From contig DAIDLC010000001.1 of assembly GCA_027449685.1 (NCBI GenBank), forward strand, positions 33,353 to 97,352: a stretch of DNA of 64,000 nucleotides. The letters run 5' to 3'. Shown one piece after another: positions 36,143-45,201 of the stretch. The position numbers and the translations under genes were made by a program. Position 1 is the stretch's first letter. Every line of letters starts with the position of its first letter. The notes beneath the pieces were generated by a model. That model saw only the letters and a list, made by a program, of their open reading frames with translations. It was not told the DNA's origin and made no database searches. This DNA comes from Ferrovaceae bacterium (GTDB lineage: Bacteria > Pseudomonadota > Gammaproteobacteria > Burkholderiales > Ferrovaceae).

Positions 36143-36171
36143 AAAAGGGCATCTGCAGGATGCCCTTTTTT
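36143..36171 (+). terminator. Strong rho-independent terminator in the lepA leader
   Basis: AAAAGGGCATC (36143-36153) and GATGCCCTTTT (36159-36169) form a perfect 11-bp stem with the loop TGCAG, followed by further T residues to 36171. It can end the rpoE operon. Because it stops only 10 bases before the lepA ATG, it could also work as an attenuator of lepA. A TAGAAT box at 36102-36107 is the only nearby promoter hint. Confidence 0.85.
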
Positions 36172-36181
36172 ACGCAAGCCA

Positions 36182-37975
36182 ATGAAACTGATCCGAAATT
36201 TCTCCATCATCGCCCACATCGATCACGGCAAGTCTACACTGGCTGACCGCATCATCCAGCTATGCGGAGGACTATCCGATCGGGAAATGGAAGCCCAGGT
36301 TCTCGACAGCATGGACCTGGAACGGGAACGGGGGATCACCATCAAGGCCCAGACCGCTGCGTTGCAGTATCTGGCTCGCGATGGCCAGGTGTATCAGCTC
36401 AACCTGATCGACACGCCCGGACATGTGGACTTCTCGTACGAAGTCTCACGCTCCTTGGCAGCCTGTGAGGGTGCCGTGTTGGTGGTGGATGCCTCTCAGG
36501 GCGTGGAAGCCCAGACCGTGGCTAATTGTTATACCGCCATCGAACAGGGCGTAGAGGTTTTCCCGGTACTCAACAAAATCGATTTGCCCTCTGCCGAACC
36601 AGAACGGGTCATGGAAGAAATCGAGGACATCATTGGGATCGACGCGCAGGAGGCCCTGCGCGTCAGTGCCAAAACCGGTGCAGGCGTGGCAGATGTTCTG
36701 GAGGCCGTCATCACCCGGATTCCGCCCCCTAAAGGAGACCCTTCGGCCCCCTTGAAGGCGCTGATCATCGACTCCTGGTTTGACAATTACGTGGGTGTGG
36801 TGATGCTGGTCCGCGTGGTGGATGGGATGCTGCGCTCCAAGGACAAAATCCAGTTCATGTCGACGCAAAGTACTTACCTGTGTGAACAAGTGGGCGTGTT
36901 CACTCCCAAATCCCTCTCTCGCGAGCAACTGAGTGCGGGCCAGGTGGGGTTTGTGATTGCCGGGATACGGGAGCTGAATGCCGCCAAAGTGGGTGATACC
37001 ATCACCTTGCAACAACAACCAGCGGCGGCCCCGTTGCCCGGTTTCAAGGACATCAAGCCCCAGGTCTTTGCCGGTTTGTATCCGGTGGAAAGCAACCAGT
37101 ATGACGCCTTGCGTGACGCCCTGGAAAAACTCAAACTGAATGATGCCTCCTTGCACTACGAGCCTGAAACTTCCCAGGCCTTGGGGTTTGGATTTCGTTG
37201 CGGTTTTTTGGGTCTGCTGCACATGGAAATCGTGCAAGAAAGACTGGAGCGGGAATACGACATGGATCTCATCACCACGGCCCCCACCGTGGTGTACGAG
37301 GTGGTGCTGCGTGATGGTACGGTGACGGAAATCGAAAACCCCTCGCGTTTGCCAGATCCTTCAAAAATTGAAGAGATTCGTGAACCCATCATTACGGCCA
37401 CCATGATCCTGCCGCAGGATTACGTGGGTCCGGTGATCACCTTGTGTAACCAAAAACGCGGGGTTCAAGTAGACATGCAGTACTCGGGGCGGCAGGTCAT
37501 CCTCACCTACGAAATGCCGCTGAATGAAGTGGTCATGGACTTTTTTGATCGTCTGAAGTCCGTCAGTCGGGGCTACGCCTCACTCGATTACGAATTCAAA
37601 ACCTTTCGGGCGTCCGATCTGATCAAGCTGGATATTCTGATCAACGGCGAGAAAGTGGATGCCCTGTCTCTGGTCATTCATCGTTCCAGTAGTTTGTATC
37701 GCGGGCGCGAATTGGCGGCGCGCATGCGGCAGTTGATTCCCCGGCAAATGTTTGATGTGGCGGTGCAGGCTGCCATTGGCGCCCATATCGTGGCTCGGGA
37801 AACCATCAAGGCCTTGCGAAAAAATGTGTTGGCAAAATGTTATGGGGGTGACATATCCCGCAAGCGTAAATTACTGGAAAAGCAAAAAGCCGGTAAAAAA
37901 CGGATGAAGCAGGTGGGCAGCGTGGAAATCCCACAAGAGGCTTTTCTGGCTATTTTGCAAGTGGAGAATAAGTAA
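36182..37975 (+). CDS. lepA: Elongation factor 4 (LepA), ribosome back-translocase GTPase
   Basis: A 597-residue translational GTPase. The N-terminal G domain has [14 protein letters not shown] (G1), the RGITIK switch I region, DTPGHVDF (G3) and NKIDLP (G4). The elongation-factor domains III and V follow, then the LepA-specific C-terminal domain with [25 protein letters not shown]. Length is standard. The ATG at 36182 ([12 protein letters not shown]) is fixed by family alignment. No Shine-Dalgarno sequence is visible before it; the hairpin above lies there instead. It overlaps lepB by one base. Confidence 0.98.
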   Translation: MKLIRNFSIIAHIDHGKSTLADRIIQLCGGLSDREMEAQVLDSMDLERERGITIKAQTAALQYLARDGQVYQLNLIDTPGHVDFSYEVSRSLAACEGAVLVVDASQGVEAQTVANCYTAIEQGVEVFPVLNKIDLPSAEPERVMEEIEDIIGIDAQEALRVSAKTGAGVADVLEAVITRIPPPKGDPSAPLKALIIDSWFDNYVGVVMLVRVVDGMLRSKDKIQFMSTQSTYLCEQVGVFTPKSLSREQLSAGQVGFVIAGIRELNAAKVGDTITLQQQPAAAPLPGFKDIKPQVFAGLYPVESNQYDALRDALEKLKLNDASLHYEPETSQALGFGFRCGFLGLLHMEIVQERLEREYDMDLITTAPTVVYEVVLRDGTVTEIENPSRLPDPSKIEEIREPIITATMILPQDYVGPVITLCNQKRGVQVDMQYSGRQVILTYEMPLNEVVMDFFDRLKSVSRGYASLDYEFKTFRASDLIKLDILINGEKVDALSLVIHRSSSLYRGRELAARMRQLIPRQMFDVAVQAAIGAHIVARETIKALRKNVLAKCYGGDISRKRKLLEKQKAGKKRMKQVGSVEIPQEAFLAILQVENK

Positions 37976-38949
37976 TGGATTTGTTCAAGTTGGGGGTAAT
38001 CGGGTTGATTGTGACCCTGCCGATAGTTCTCTGGGACCTGTTTTCCAAGCGTCCCCGCGGTGCCATGGATCCCCACGCAGGTTGGGTTCAGACGGTATGG
38101 ATCCTCATGCTGGTCTGTCTTTTCGGGTTGATGCTCAAAATTACCGGATTTTCCGAAATCCTGCTATCTGCCAGCATTCTGACGGGCTTTGTGGTGTTTT
38201 GGGACTGGGTACGGCGCCGCCGCCTGGGGCAAGAAGCCGTCGTGCGCGAGGGGGCTTTGCTGGAAATATCAAAAAGTTTTTTCCCCGTGATTCTGGTGGT
38301 TTTTCTCGTGCGTTCGTTTCTGTTCGAACCGTTCAAAATTCCCTCCGGGTCGATGATCCCCACACTCCGGGTGGGAGATTTCATTCTGGTGAACAAATTT
38401 GATTATGGCATTCGCTGGCCTGTCACCAATCGGATCATGATACCGGTGCATCAACCGCAACGGGGAGAGGTCATGGTGTTCAAATTTCCAGAAGACCCCT
38501 CCACCAACTACATCAAACGGGTCGTGGGGCTGCCGGGTGATGAAGTGGCTTACCAGAACAAGCGCCTGACGATCAATGGAATTCCTTTGACGACCAAAGC
38601 AGACGGAACCTTCACCGATCTGGAAGAATCTCTCAACTACGATAGCTTTAATCGTTATCAGGAACAATTGGGGTCTCATTGGCATGCGTTCATCACCTTG
38701 GAACAGCAGCAGCCTATTTTCCTGTCACAGGTTCACGAATTTCCTGGCCGTACGGGTTGTCTTTATAACCCGGAGGGCTTTGTGTGCAAGGTTCCCCCCC
38801 GGCATTACTTCATGATGGGAGACAACCGGGATCGCAGCTCGGACAGCCGCTACTGGGGTTTTGTGCCCCAGGAGAACATCGTGGGGAAAGCCGTCATGGT
38901 CTGGATGAACTTCCAGGATTTTTCGCGCATTGGAGTCATGATCCAATAA
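37975..38949 (+). CDS. lepB: Signal peptidase I
   Basis: A 324-residue inner-membrane protease that removes signal peptides from secreted proteins. Hydrophobic segments lie at about 5-21, 39-58, 62-78 and 102-114. The catalytic serine is Ser126 in PSGSMIPTL and the general base is Lys181 in YIKRVVGLPGDE. The C-terminal box is MMGDNRDRSSDSRYWGFVP. Length fits the E. coli type (about 324). It overlaps lepA and is adjacent to rnc. Confidence 0.97.
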   Translation: MDLFKLGVIGLIVTLPIVLWDLFSKRPRGAMDPHAGWVQTVWILMLVCLFGLMLKITGFSEILLSASILTGFVVFWDWVRRRRLGQEAVVREGALLEISKSFFPVILVVFLVRSFLFEPFKIPSGSMIPTLRVGDFILVNKFDYGIRWPVTNRIMIPVHQPQRGEVMVFKFPEDPSTNYIKRVVGLPGDEVAYQNKRLTINGIPLTTKADGTFTDLEESLNYDSFNRYQEQLGSHWHAFITLEQQQPIFLSQVHEFPGRTGCLYNPEGFVCKVPPRHYFMMGDNRDRSSDSRYWGFVPQENIVGKAVMVWMNFQDFSRIGVMIQ

Positions 38950-39672
38950 ATGACTCCGGCCAACGCATCCATCAATGGCCCTGCCCAACTCCCCGACCGG
39001 GTAGAGCGGCTGCAGCATCGGATTGGCTATTCGTTTGCTCATGTGCCTCTGGCGCTGGAGGCGTTGACGCATCGCAGTCACTCGCAGCCGCATAATGAAC
39101 GGCTCGAATTTTTGGGGGACGGCGTATTGAATCTGGTGGTTGCTCAATGGTTGTATGAGCAAGAGCCCGCCCAGGATGAAGGGACTTTGAGCCGTCAGCG
39201 TTCGGCGCTGGTCAATCGGGAAGCCTTGCTGCAAGTGGCCCAGCGTTTGGATTTGATGCCACTGCTGCAATTGGGTCCGGGGGAACGTCAGGGCGGTGCG
39301 GCCCGTTCTTCCATTTTGGCTGATGCGGTGGAGGCCATCATCGGTGCGGTATTTTGTGATGGGGGTTACCCGGCAGCAGCCCGACTGGTGCAGCATTTGC
39401 TGCAACCGTTACTCGACCAAACGGCCCTGGAAGAGGCCCCCAAGGATGCCAAGAGCCGTCTGCAGGAGTGGTTGCAAGCGCGACGCCTGCCGCTGCCACG
39501 GTATCAGTTACTGGAAACCCGCGGGGAGGCCCATGATCAGACCTTTTTGGTGCGCTGTCAGTTGGCACAACCCTTGCTGGAAGCCCAAGCCCAGGGTAAA
39601 AGTCGACGCATGGCCGAGCAACGCGCAGCGCAACAGGTGATGGATCAACTGCTGGAAGATTCCGGTGGCTAA
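38950..39672 (+). CDS. rnc: Ribonuclease III
   Basis: A 240-residue double-strand-specific endoribonuclease that processes rRNA precursors and regulatory duplex RNA. The catalytic signature NERLEFLGDGVLNLVVA is near residue 50, and the second acidic cluster is ILADAVEAIIGAVFCDGG. The C-terminal dsRNA-binding domain begins near DAKSRLQEWLQARRLP. The ATG follows the lepB stop directly. The order lepB-rnc-era-recO is highly conserved. Confidence 0.97.
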   Translation: MTPANASINGPAQLPDRVERLQHRIGYSFAHVPLALEALTHRSHSQPHNERLEFLGDGVLNLVVAQWLYEQEPAQDEGTLSRQRSALVNREALLQVAQRLDLMPLLQLGPGERQGGAARSSILADAVEAIIGAVFCDGGYPAAARLVQHLLQPLLDQTALEEAPKDAKSRLQEWLQARRLPLPRYQLLETRGEAHDQTFLVRCQLAQPLLEAQAQGKSRRMAEQRAAQQVMDQLLEDSGG

Positions 39673-40600
39673 ACCAAATTGGCCTCTTTTCGCACCTCCG
39701 GATAGGCATGAAGACCCACCGCTGCGCTGCGGCACCATCGCGCTGGTGGGCCGTCCCAATGTGGGCAAATCTACCCTTCTCAATCATCTGATTGGTCAAA
39801 AAATCAGTATCACCTCCCGTAAGCCGCAAACCACCAGGGCGCGTGTCAAAGGGATCCTGACTCAGGGGCCAACACAATTCGTTTTTGTGGATACACCGGG
39901 CTATCAAACGCGTCATGTGAATGCGCTCAATCGCGCCATGAACCGTTCGGTACTGTCCACCTTTCAGGAGGTGGACGTGCTGTTGCTGGTGATCGAGGCA
40001 TTGCATTGGAGCAGTGCGGATCAGCAGGTATTGGACTGCATTCCGCAAGCGATGCAGCCCCTTTTGGTCCTCAACAAGATCGACCGAGTCAAACCTAAGA
40101 CAGCGTTGCTGCCGTTTTTGGAATGGCTGGGAAAAAACCAACGCTTTGGCGAAATCTTTCCGTTAAGCGCCAACCACGATACCCAATTCGATGCCCTGTT
40201 GCAGGGCATCGCTCAACGCTTGCCAGAAAGCCCCTGGCTGTTTGATGCCGATGATCTAACGGATAGCTCCACGCGTTTTCTGGCTGCCGAGTTCATTCGC
40301 GAACAATTATTCCGTTTGCTGGGAGAAGAGCTACCCTACGCCACCAATGTTCTGCTAGACAGTTATTTTCAGGAGGGCGACCTGCACCGAATCCAGGCCA
40401 CCATCGTGGTGGATCATGCCAATCAAAAGGCCATGGTCATTGGCCGCAAGGGCGAAAAACTCAAGGAAATCGGCACTCGGGCACGACAAAACATTGAAAA
40501 ACTGGTGGCGGGAAAAGTGTACCTGACCCTCTGGGTCAAGGTTAAAGGCGGGTGGGCGGATGACGACCGTGCTCTCAAACAATGGGGGTTTGATGTTTGA
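39665..40600 (+). CDS. era: GTPase Era
   Basis: A 311-residue GTPase for 16S rRNA and 30S subunit maturation. G motifs are visible: GRPNVGKSTLLNHL (G1), DTPGYQ (G3) and NKIDRV (G4). The C-terminal KH domain includes ATIVVDHANQKAMVIGRKGEKLKEIGTRAR. The GTG at 39665 lies in the end of rnc (8-base overlap) and gives the expected length. Confidence 0.96.
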   Translation: MAKPNWPLFAPPDRHEDPPLRCGTIALVGRPNVGKSTLLNHLIGQKISITSRKPQTTRARVKGILTQGPTQFVFVDTPGYQTRHVNALNRAMNRSVLSTFQEVDVLLLVIEALHWSSADQQVLDCIPQAMQPLLVLNKIDRVKPKTALLPFLEWLGKNQRFGEIFPLSANHDTQFDALLQGIAQRLPESPWLFDADDLTDSSTRFLAAEFIREQLFRLLGEELPYATNVLLDSYFQEGDLHRIQATIVVDHANQKAMVIGRKGEKLKEIGTRARQNIEKLVAGKVYLTLWVKVKGGWADDDRALKQWGFDV

Positions 40601-41326
40601 ATGAGTGCCCAGCGCCCTCCGGTGGAGTCCGGCCAGGCTTTTGTGCTGCATGCCATTGCCTGGCGTGAAACCAGTCAGATCATTGAGCTCTTTACCCGTC
40701 AGCATGGACGGGTTCCGGTGGTGGCCAAGGGCGTGCGCCGGGCCCGTTCGGCCTTGCGCGGCGTGCTGCAACCCTTTCAGCCTCTGGGAGTGAGCTGGTT
40801 TGGCCAGGGAGAACTACGGACCTTGAAATCTGCCGAGTGGCAGGGTGGAATCCCCTTGTTGCAGGGGCGGGCCATTTTCTGTGGCTTTTACCTCAATGAA
40901 TTGCTCCTGAAACTGGTGGTACGCGACGACCCGCATGAAGGCCTGTTTGACATTTATACTCAAGCCATCCAGCGACTTTCCGAAGGCGATGCGCTGGAGC
41001 CTGTTCTGCGTTCCTTCGAAGTGTCATTGCTGCGCGAGTTGGGTTATGCCTTGCCGCTCCAACAAGAAGCCGATAGTCACAAGCCCATCGATCCAGGTGC
41101 CAATTATCGTTTCGAGGTGGAGCGCGGCCCGGTGCGCTTGCGAGAGGGAGAGGTTCATGCGGTACAATTGAGCGGCAAGACCTTGCTGGATATGGCGGAA
41201 TCCCGTTATGAGGATCCTCTCACCCTGAACCAGAGCAAACAGTTGATGCGATTGCTGCTGGCACATCATCTGGGGCATCAGGATTTGCACACCCGGCGCA
41301 TCATACAGGAGCTACCTTCGTTGTGA
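40601..41326 (+). CDS. recO: DNA repair protein RecO
   Basis: A 241-residue RecF-pathway protein, which helps load RecA on SSB-coated DNA. The N-terminal OB-fold region contains [24 protein letters not shown] and the basic stretch [19 protein letters not shown]. The C-terminal helical region has [14 protein letters not shown] and [13 protein letters not shown]. The ATG directly follows the era stop (TGAATG). Its length is typical. Confidence 0.93.
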   Translation: MSAQRPPVESGQAFVLHAIAWRETSQIIELFTRQHGRVPVVAKGVRRARSALRGVLQPFQPLGVSWFGQGELRTLKSAEWQGGIPLLQGRAIFCGFYLNELLLKLVVRDDPHEGLFDIYTQAIQRLSEGDALEPVLRSFEVSLLRELGYALPLQQEADSHKPIDPGANYRFEVERGPVRLREGEVHAVQLSGKTLLDMAESRYEDPLTLNQSKQLMRLLLAHHLGHQDLHTRRIIQELPSL

Positions 41327-42051
41327 TTCAACTCGGCGTTAATATCGATCATATTGCCACCTTGCGGCAGGCACGGGGAACGCGCTATCCCAGTCCGGTA
41401 CAGGCTGCATTGCTGGCAGAATATGCGGGAGCGGATGCCATCACCCTGCATTTGCGGGAAGACCGACGTCATATTCAGGATCGCGATCTGGAAATCCTGC
41501 GGGAGGTCCTCACGACACGCATGAATCTGGAAATGGCCGTGACCGATGAAATGCTGGCCATTGCCGCACGGATTCGTCCCCACGACGCCTGTCTGGTCCC
41601 TGAACGACGTCAGGAGGTCACCACCGAAGGGGGCTTGGATGTGGTCACCCATTTCGATCGGGTACGTCAGGCTTGCCGGTTTTTGGGAGGACTGGATATT
41701 CGGGTCTCTCTGTTCATCAACGCAGACCAGTTACAGATCGATGCGGCACAAGCCGCTGGTGCTTCCGCGGTGGAGTTGCACACGGGCGAGTATGCCGAAA
41801 TGGAATCAGAAACCGCACAGCGGGAGGCTTTGGCACGCTTGTGCCAGGCGGTGGATTACGCCACGGGTCTGGGTTTGCGAGTCAATGCGGGCCATGGACT
41901 GAACTACCATAACACGCGCCCCGTAGCGGCAATTGCCAACATTCGCGAGCTCAATATCGGCCACGCCATCGTGGCTCAGGCGTTGTTTGTCGGCTGGGAG
42001 AGCGCCGTGCGGGAAATGAAAACGCTCATGACGACGGCTCGTGCTTCATGA
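41323..42051 (+). CDS. pdxJ: Pyridoxine 5'-phosphate synthase
   Basis: A 242-residue TIM-barrel enzyme, which condenses 1-deoxyxylulose 5-phosphate with 3-amino-2-oxopropyl phosphate in vitamin B6 synthesis. Family motifs are [22 protein letters not shown] at the N-terminus, [19 protein letters not shown], and [11 protein letters not shown] with a phosphate-binding glycine. The GTG start at 41323 overlaps the recO stop (GTGA). Confidence 0.97.
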   Translation: MIQLGVNIDHIATLRQARGTRYPSPVQAALLAEYAGADAITLHLREDRRHIQDRDLEILREVLTTRMNLEMAVTDEMLAIAARIRPHDACLVPERRQEVTTEGGLDVVTHFDRVRQACRFLGGLDIRVSLFINADQLQIDAAQAAGASAVELHTGEYAEMESETAQREALARLCQAVDYATGLGLRVNAGHGLNYHNTRPVAAIANIRELNIGHAIVAQALFVGWESAVREMKTLMTTARAS

Positions 42052-42428
42052 TTCTGGGTATCGGGGTGGACTTGGTGCTGATTCGGCGCATGGGTGATGC
42101 ACTAGAGCGTCATGGACGGCGTTTTGCCGAGCGCCTGCTTACTCTCGAAGAGCTGGGAGAGTTTGATCGTCATCCCCAGGGGGCACGCTTTCTGGCCAAG
42201 CGCTTTGCCGTCAAGGAGGCCTTTGCCAAAGCCATGGGTACGGGCATGCGTGCGCCGTTGCGCTGGAGTTGGGTGGGGACCAGGCATGACTCCTTGGGGG
42301 CCCCCCAGCTACTGTTGCATCCCGAGTTACACTCCTGGCTGCAACTGCGGGGTGTGCGCAGAACCCACGTTTCCATCGCGGATGAGGAGCAACAGGCTAT
42401 GGCTTTCGTGATCGTGGAGGGCGCATGA
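42048..42428 (+). CDS. acpS: Holo-[acyl-carrier-protein] synthase
   Basis: A 126-residue phosphopantetheinyl transferase that activates acyl carrier protein. The magnesium-binding N-terminal motif is [12 protein letters not shown], and the second motif is [14 protein letters not shown]. The length is standard. It overlaps pdxJ (ATGA) and nagZ. Confidence 0.95.
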   Translation: MILGIGVDLVLIRRMGDALERHGRRFAERLLTLEELGEFDRHPQGARFLAKRFAVKEAFAKAMGTGMRAPLRWSWVGTRHDSLGAPQLLLHPELHSWLQLRGVRRTHVSIADEEQQAMAFVIVEGA

Positions 42429-43429
42429 TCGGTCCTGTCATGCTGGATTTGGCCGGATTGGTGCCAGACGCCGAAGACTGGGCCCGGATTCTGCATCCCT
42501 TGGTGGGTGGAGTGATCCTGTTTTCCAGAAATTACGCCTCACCCCAGCAATTGACCGCGCTGACCGCCACCTTGCATACACGCAAGCCCGAACTGCTCAT
42601 TGCCGTCGATCATGAGGGTGGCCGGGTACAACGGTTTCAGGAAGGATTTACCCGTCTTCCGGCCATGGGCGAGCTGGGACGCTGCTACGACCGCTACCCT
42701 GTGGACGCGTTGCACTGGGCCCGTGCCGTGGGCCAAGTATTGGCGTGGGAATTATTACAACGGGGTGTGGATTTCTCCTTTACCCCGGTACTGGATGTGG
42801 ATCATGGTCAGAGTGCCGTGATTGGTACCCGTGCTTTTCACCGGGATCCCGGCGTGGTTGCGCAGTTGGCCGCCGCACTTTGTGAGGGGCTGCGTGACTC
42901 GGGGATGATCGCTGTGGGCAAACATTTTCCGGGGCATGGCGGGGTGCAAACAGATTCTCATCTGGACCTGCCCGTGGACGAACGTTCCTGGGAGGCCTTG
43001 CAGCCCGATCTGCAGCCCTTTGAACAGTTGATTGCCCAAGGGCTGGAAGCCATCATGCCGGCACATATCCTCTACCCCCGCGTAGATTCTCAACCTGCGG
43101 GTTACTCCTCCTTCTGGCTGGGGCAGGTGTTGCGTCACAACCTGCATTTCGACGGGGTGATTTTCAGCGATGACCTGTCCATGCAAGGAGCGCTGGGCAA
43201 GGGCTCGCCCGGGCAGCGGGCACAGGCGGCGCTGGCTGCTGGCTGTGATATGGTGCTGCTTTGCAATGATGCGCCTGCCGCAGATCAGTTATTGCAGGAA
43301 CTGGAACAAAGCCTGCCCGATTGTTCTGCTGCACAGCAGCGCTTGCAACGCTTACGTCCGCGCCAGCCCTTGGCCTCTTTCCCTGGGGCGGCTTATGAAT
43401 GTTTGCAGGCGCACGCCGCGGATGGGTAA
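42425..43429 (+). CDS. nagZ: Beta-N-acetylhexosaminidase
   Basis: A 334-residue cytoplasmic glycoside hydrolase of family 3 that removes GlcNAc from anhydromuropeptides during peptidoglycan recycling. The loop with the catalytic histidine and aspartate is GKHFPGHGGVQTDSHLDLP. The nucleophile motif is IFSDDLSMQGA. DHEGGRVQRF near the N-terminus is also typical. The ATG overlaps the acpS stop. This end of the operon is common in Proteobacteria. Confidence 0.96.
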   Translation: MIGPVMLDLAGLVPDAEDWARILHPLVGGVILFSRNYASPQQLTALTATLHTRKPELLIAVDHEGGRVQRFQEGFTRLPAMGELGRCYDRYPVDALHWARAVGQVLAWELLQRGVDFSFTPVLDVDHGQSAVIGTRAFHRDPGVVAQLAAALCEGLRDSGMIAVGKHFPGHGGVQTDSHLDLPVDERSWEALQPDLQPFEQLIAQGLEAIMPAHILYPRVDSQPAGYSSFWLGQVLRHNLHFDGVIFSDDLSMQGALGKGSPGQRAQAALAAGCDMVLLCNDAPAADQLLQELEQSLPDCSAAQQRLQRLRPRQPLASFPGAAYECLQAHAADG

Positions 43430-44503
43430 ATGAGCCTGGGACACCATCATTTCGGCTTCGGGCATCATTCTCACGGGAGTGGGAATTCGGATGCAGCCCG
43501 CGAGTCCCCGAGTAGCGCGACCAGGGCAGGCCACAAAAGCCATGAACCAGCAGATCATGCCCATGTGCACCATGATCCGGCGGGACATCAGCACCACGGC
43601 GCCCGCCCGCGAACCCTGCGCGCCATGCTGGGAGCCCTGTCCCTGACTTTGCTTTTTGCTGCTCTGGAGGCGGCAACCGGTTGGTGGTCGGGCTCGTTGG
43701 CCCTGCTATCCGACTCGGGGCATATGCTCTCCGATGCCTTGTCCCTGGGAGTGGGAACCTTTGCCGTGTGGATTGGCAAGCGCCCTCCCTCCCAGCGGCA
43801 TAGTTATGGGCTGCAGCGCGCCGAGGTGATTGCCGCACTGCTCAACGGTCTGCTGTTATTGGGGGTGATCGGCGCCATCGTGTACGAAGCGCTCGAACGC
43901 ATTCAAACGCCTACCGTGGTCAATGGCCTGCCAGTCATGGTGGTGGCGTTTCTGGGCATGCTGTTGAATGCGGCCAACGGCTGGATTCTTTCCCATATGG
44001 ACCATGGATTGAATGCCAGGGCTGCCATGATTCATGTCATGGGGGACTTTCTGGGCTCTGTGGCGGCACTTCTGGCGGGCGCCCTGGTCTGGTGGACGGG
44101 TTGGATGCCTGTGGACCCCATTCTGTCCCTGGTGGTAGCTGGATTGATGTTGTATTCCACGGCACAGATACTGGCCGAGTCGATTCATGTTCTCATGGAG
44201 GGGGTTCCAAAAACGGTTTCTCTCAGTCAGGTGGGAGAAAAACTCCAGGCCATCGAGGGCGTCTGTTCAGTGCATGACCTGCATATCTGGACCCTGACCT
44301 CCGGAATGCTGGCACTGTCGGCTCATCTGGAGTTAAGCCATCTGGAGCGTTGGCCCCAGGTGCTGGAACGCACCCTGCAGATGCTGGAACGGGAACACGG
44401 CATCACCCATGTAACCTTGCAACCCGAAGTCAGGCCCCCCGAGGGGCAGGCCGCACGCGCTACTTCCGGAAGATTTCTGCAGGCCCATGAACACCGGCCT
44501 TGA
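43430..44503 (+). CDS. CDF-family cation efflux transporter with His-rich N-terminus
   Basis: A 357-residue cation diffusion facilitator, exporting a divalent metal such as zinc, cobalt or cadmium in exchange for protons. Residues 1-60 hold many histidines (HHHFGFGHHSHG, DHAHVHHDPAGHQHHG), a likely metal-binding loop. About six membrane segments follow. The transport-site motifs are LLSDSGHMLSDAL in helix 2 and HVMGDFLGS in helix 5. The cytoplasmic C-terminal domain has VHDLHIWTLTSGMLALSAHLEL. It resembles the CzcD/ZitB/DmeF groups; the metal is not determinable. The ATG directly follows nagZ. Confidence 0.92.
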   Translation: MSLGHHHFGFGHHSHGSGNSDAARESPSSATRAGHKSHEPADHAHVHHDPAGHQHHGARPRTLRAMLGALSLTLLFAALEAATGWWSGSLALLSDSGHMLSDALSLGVGTFAVWIGKRPPSQRHSYGLQRAEVIAALLNGLLLLGVIGAIVYEALERIQTPTVVNGLPVMVVAFLGMLLNAANGWILSHMDHGLNARAAMIHVMGDFLGSVAALLAGALVWWTGWMPVDPILSLVVAGLMLYSTAQILAESIHVLMEGVPKTVSLSQVGEKLQAIEGVCSVHDLHIWTLTSGMLALSAHLELSHLERWPQVLERTLQMLEREHGITHVTLQPEVRPPEGQAARATSGRFLQAHEHRP

Positions 44504-45146
44504 TGAGGGTTCCTGCGCTCGCTCCGAGGTGCGCTCCTGCCGACGTTGTGGGCGCTTGGCGGCGCATCTTGCGACCATCAAGGCGCAGTTCCCAGGCTAC
44601 TATGCTGCACCGGTACCCAGTTTCGGTGATCCTGCGGCCCGCTTTCTGATCGTGGGCCTGGCGCCCGGCCTGCAGGGAGCCAATCGAACCGGACGTCCCT
44701 TCACGGGCGATCACGCGGGGCTGCTGCTCTATCAAACCTTGTTCGATTTGGGTTTCTCCAATCAACCCACCGGGTTGGACCCCACCGATGGGCTCCGTTT
44801 GAAGAATTGCCGGATCACCAATGCCGTGCGCTGTCTTCCCCCGGGCAACAAACCCTTGCTGCAAGAAGTCCAGGCGTGTAACGGCTATCTGCAACAAGAG
44901 CTCGAAGTTCGGCCCCGACCGCGCGTTCTCCTGGCCTTGGGCCGGATTGCGCACCAGGCTTTGTTGCAGGCCTTGTCCCTGCGTGCGGGCAATTATCCCT
45001 TCAGCCACGGGGCCTGTCATGAACTTCCCGATGGCCGGTGGTTGCTTGCCAGTTATCATTGTAGTCGGTACAACACACAAACCCGGCGGCTGACGCCGGC
45101 CATGTTTCAGGCGGTCATGACCCAGGCACGGCATTTGCTGGATTGA
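44487..45146 (+). CDS. Uracil-DNA glycosylase, family 5-like
   Basis: A 219-residue iron-sulfur uracil-DNA glycosylase. GLAPGLQGANRTGRPFTGD (residues 57-75) is the active-site motif of the family 5 (UDGb) group. A CRRC pair (18-21) and later cysteines around NAVRCLPPGN and ACNGYL would bind a [4Fe-4S] cluster. The C-terminal motif is SYHCSRYNTQT. Family 5 enzymes remove uracil and other deaminated bases. It overlaps the CDF gene by 17 bases and is convergent with the GGDEF gene. Confidence 0.9.
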   Translation: MNTGLDEGSCARSEVRSCRRCGRLAAHLATIKAQFPGYYAAPVPSFGDPAARFLIVGLAPGLQGANRTGRPFTGDHAGLLLYQTLFDLGFSNQPTGLDPTDGLRLKNCRITNAVRCLPPGNKPLLQEVQACNGYLQQELEVRPRPRVLLALGRIAHQALLQALSLRAGNYPFSHGACHELPDGRWLLASYHCSRYNTQTRRLTPAMFQAVMTQARHLLD

Positions 45147-45201
45147 ACGGCCACGGCGGCCTGGCTGGCAGGACTGCTGGTGACAGGCTGAGGTGTGCAG
45201 G

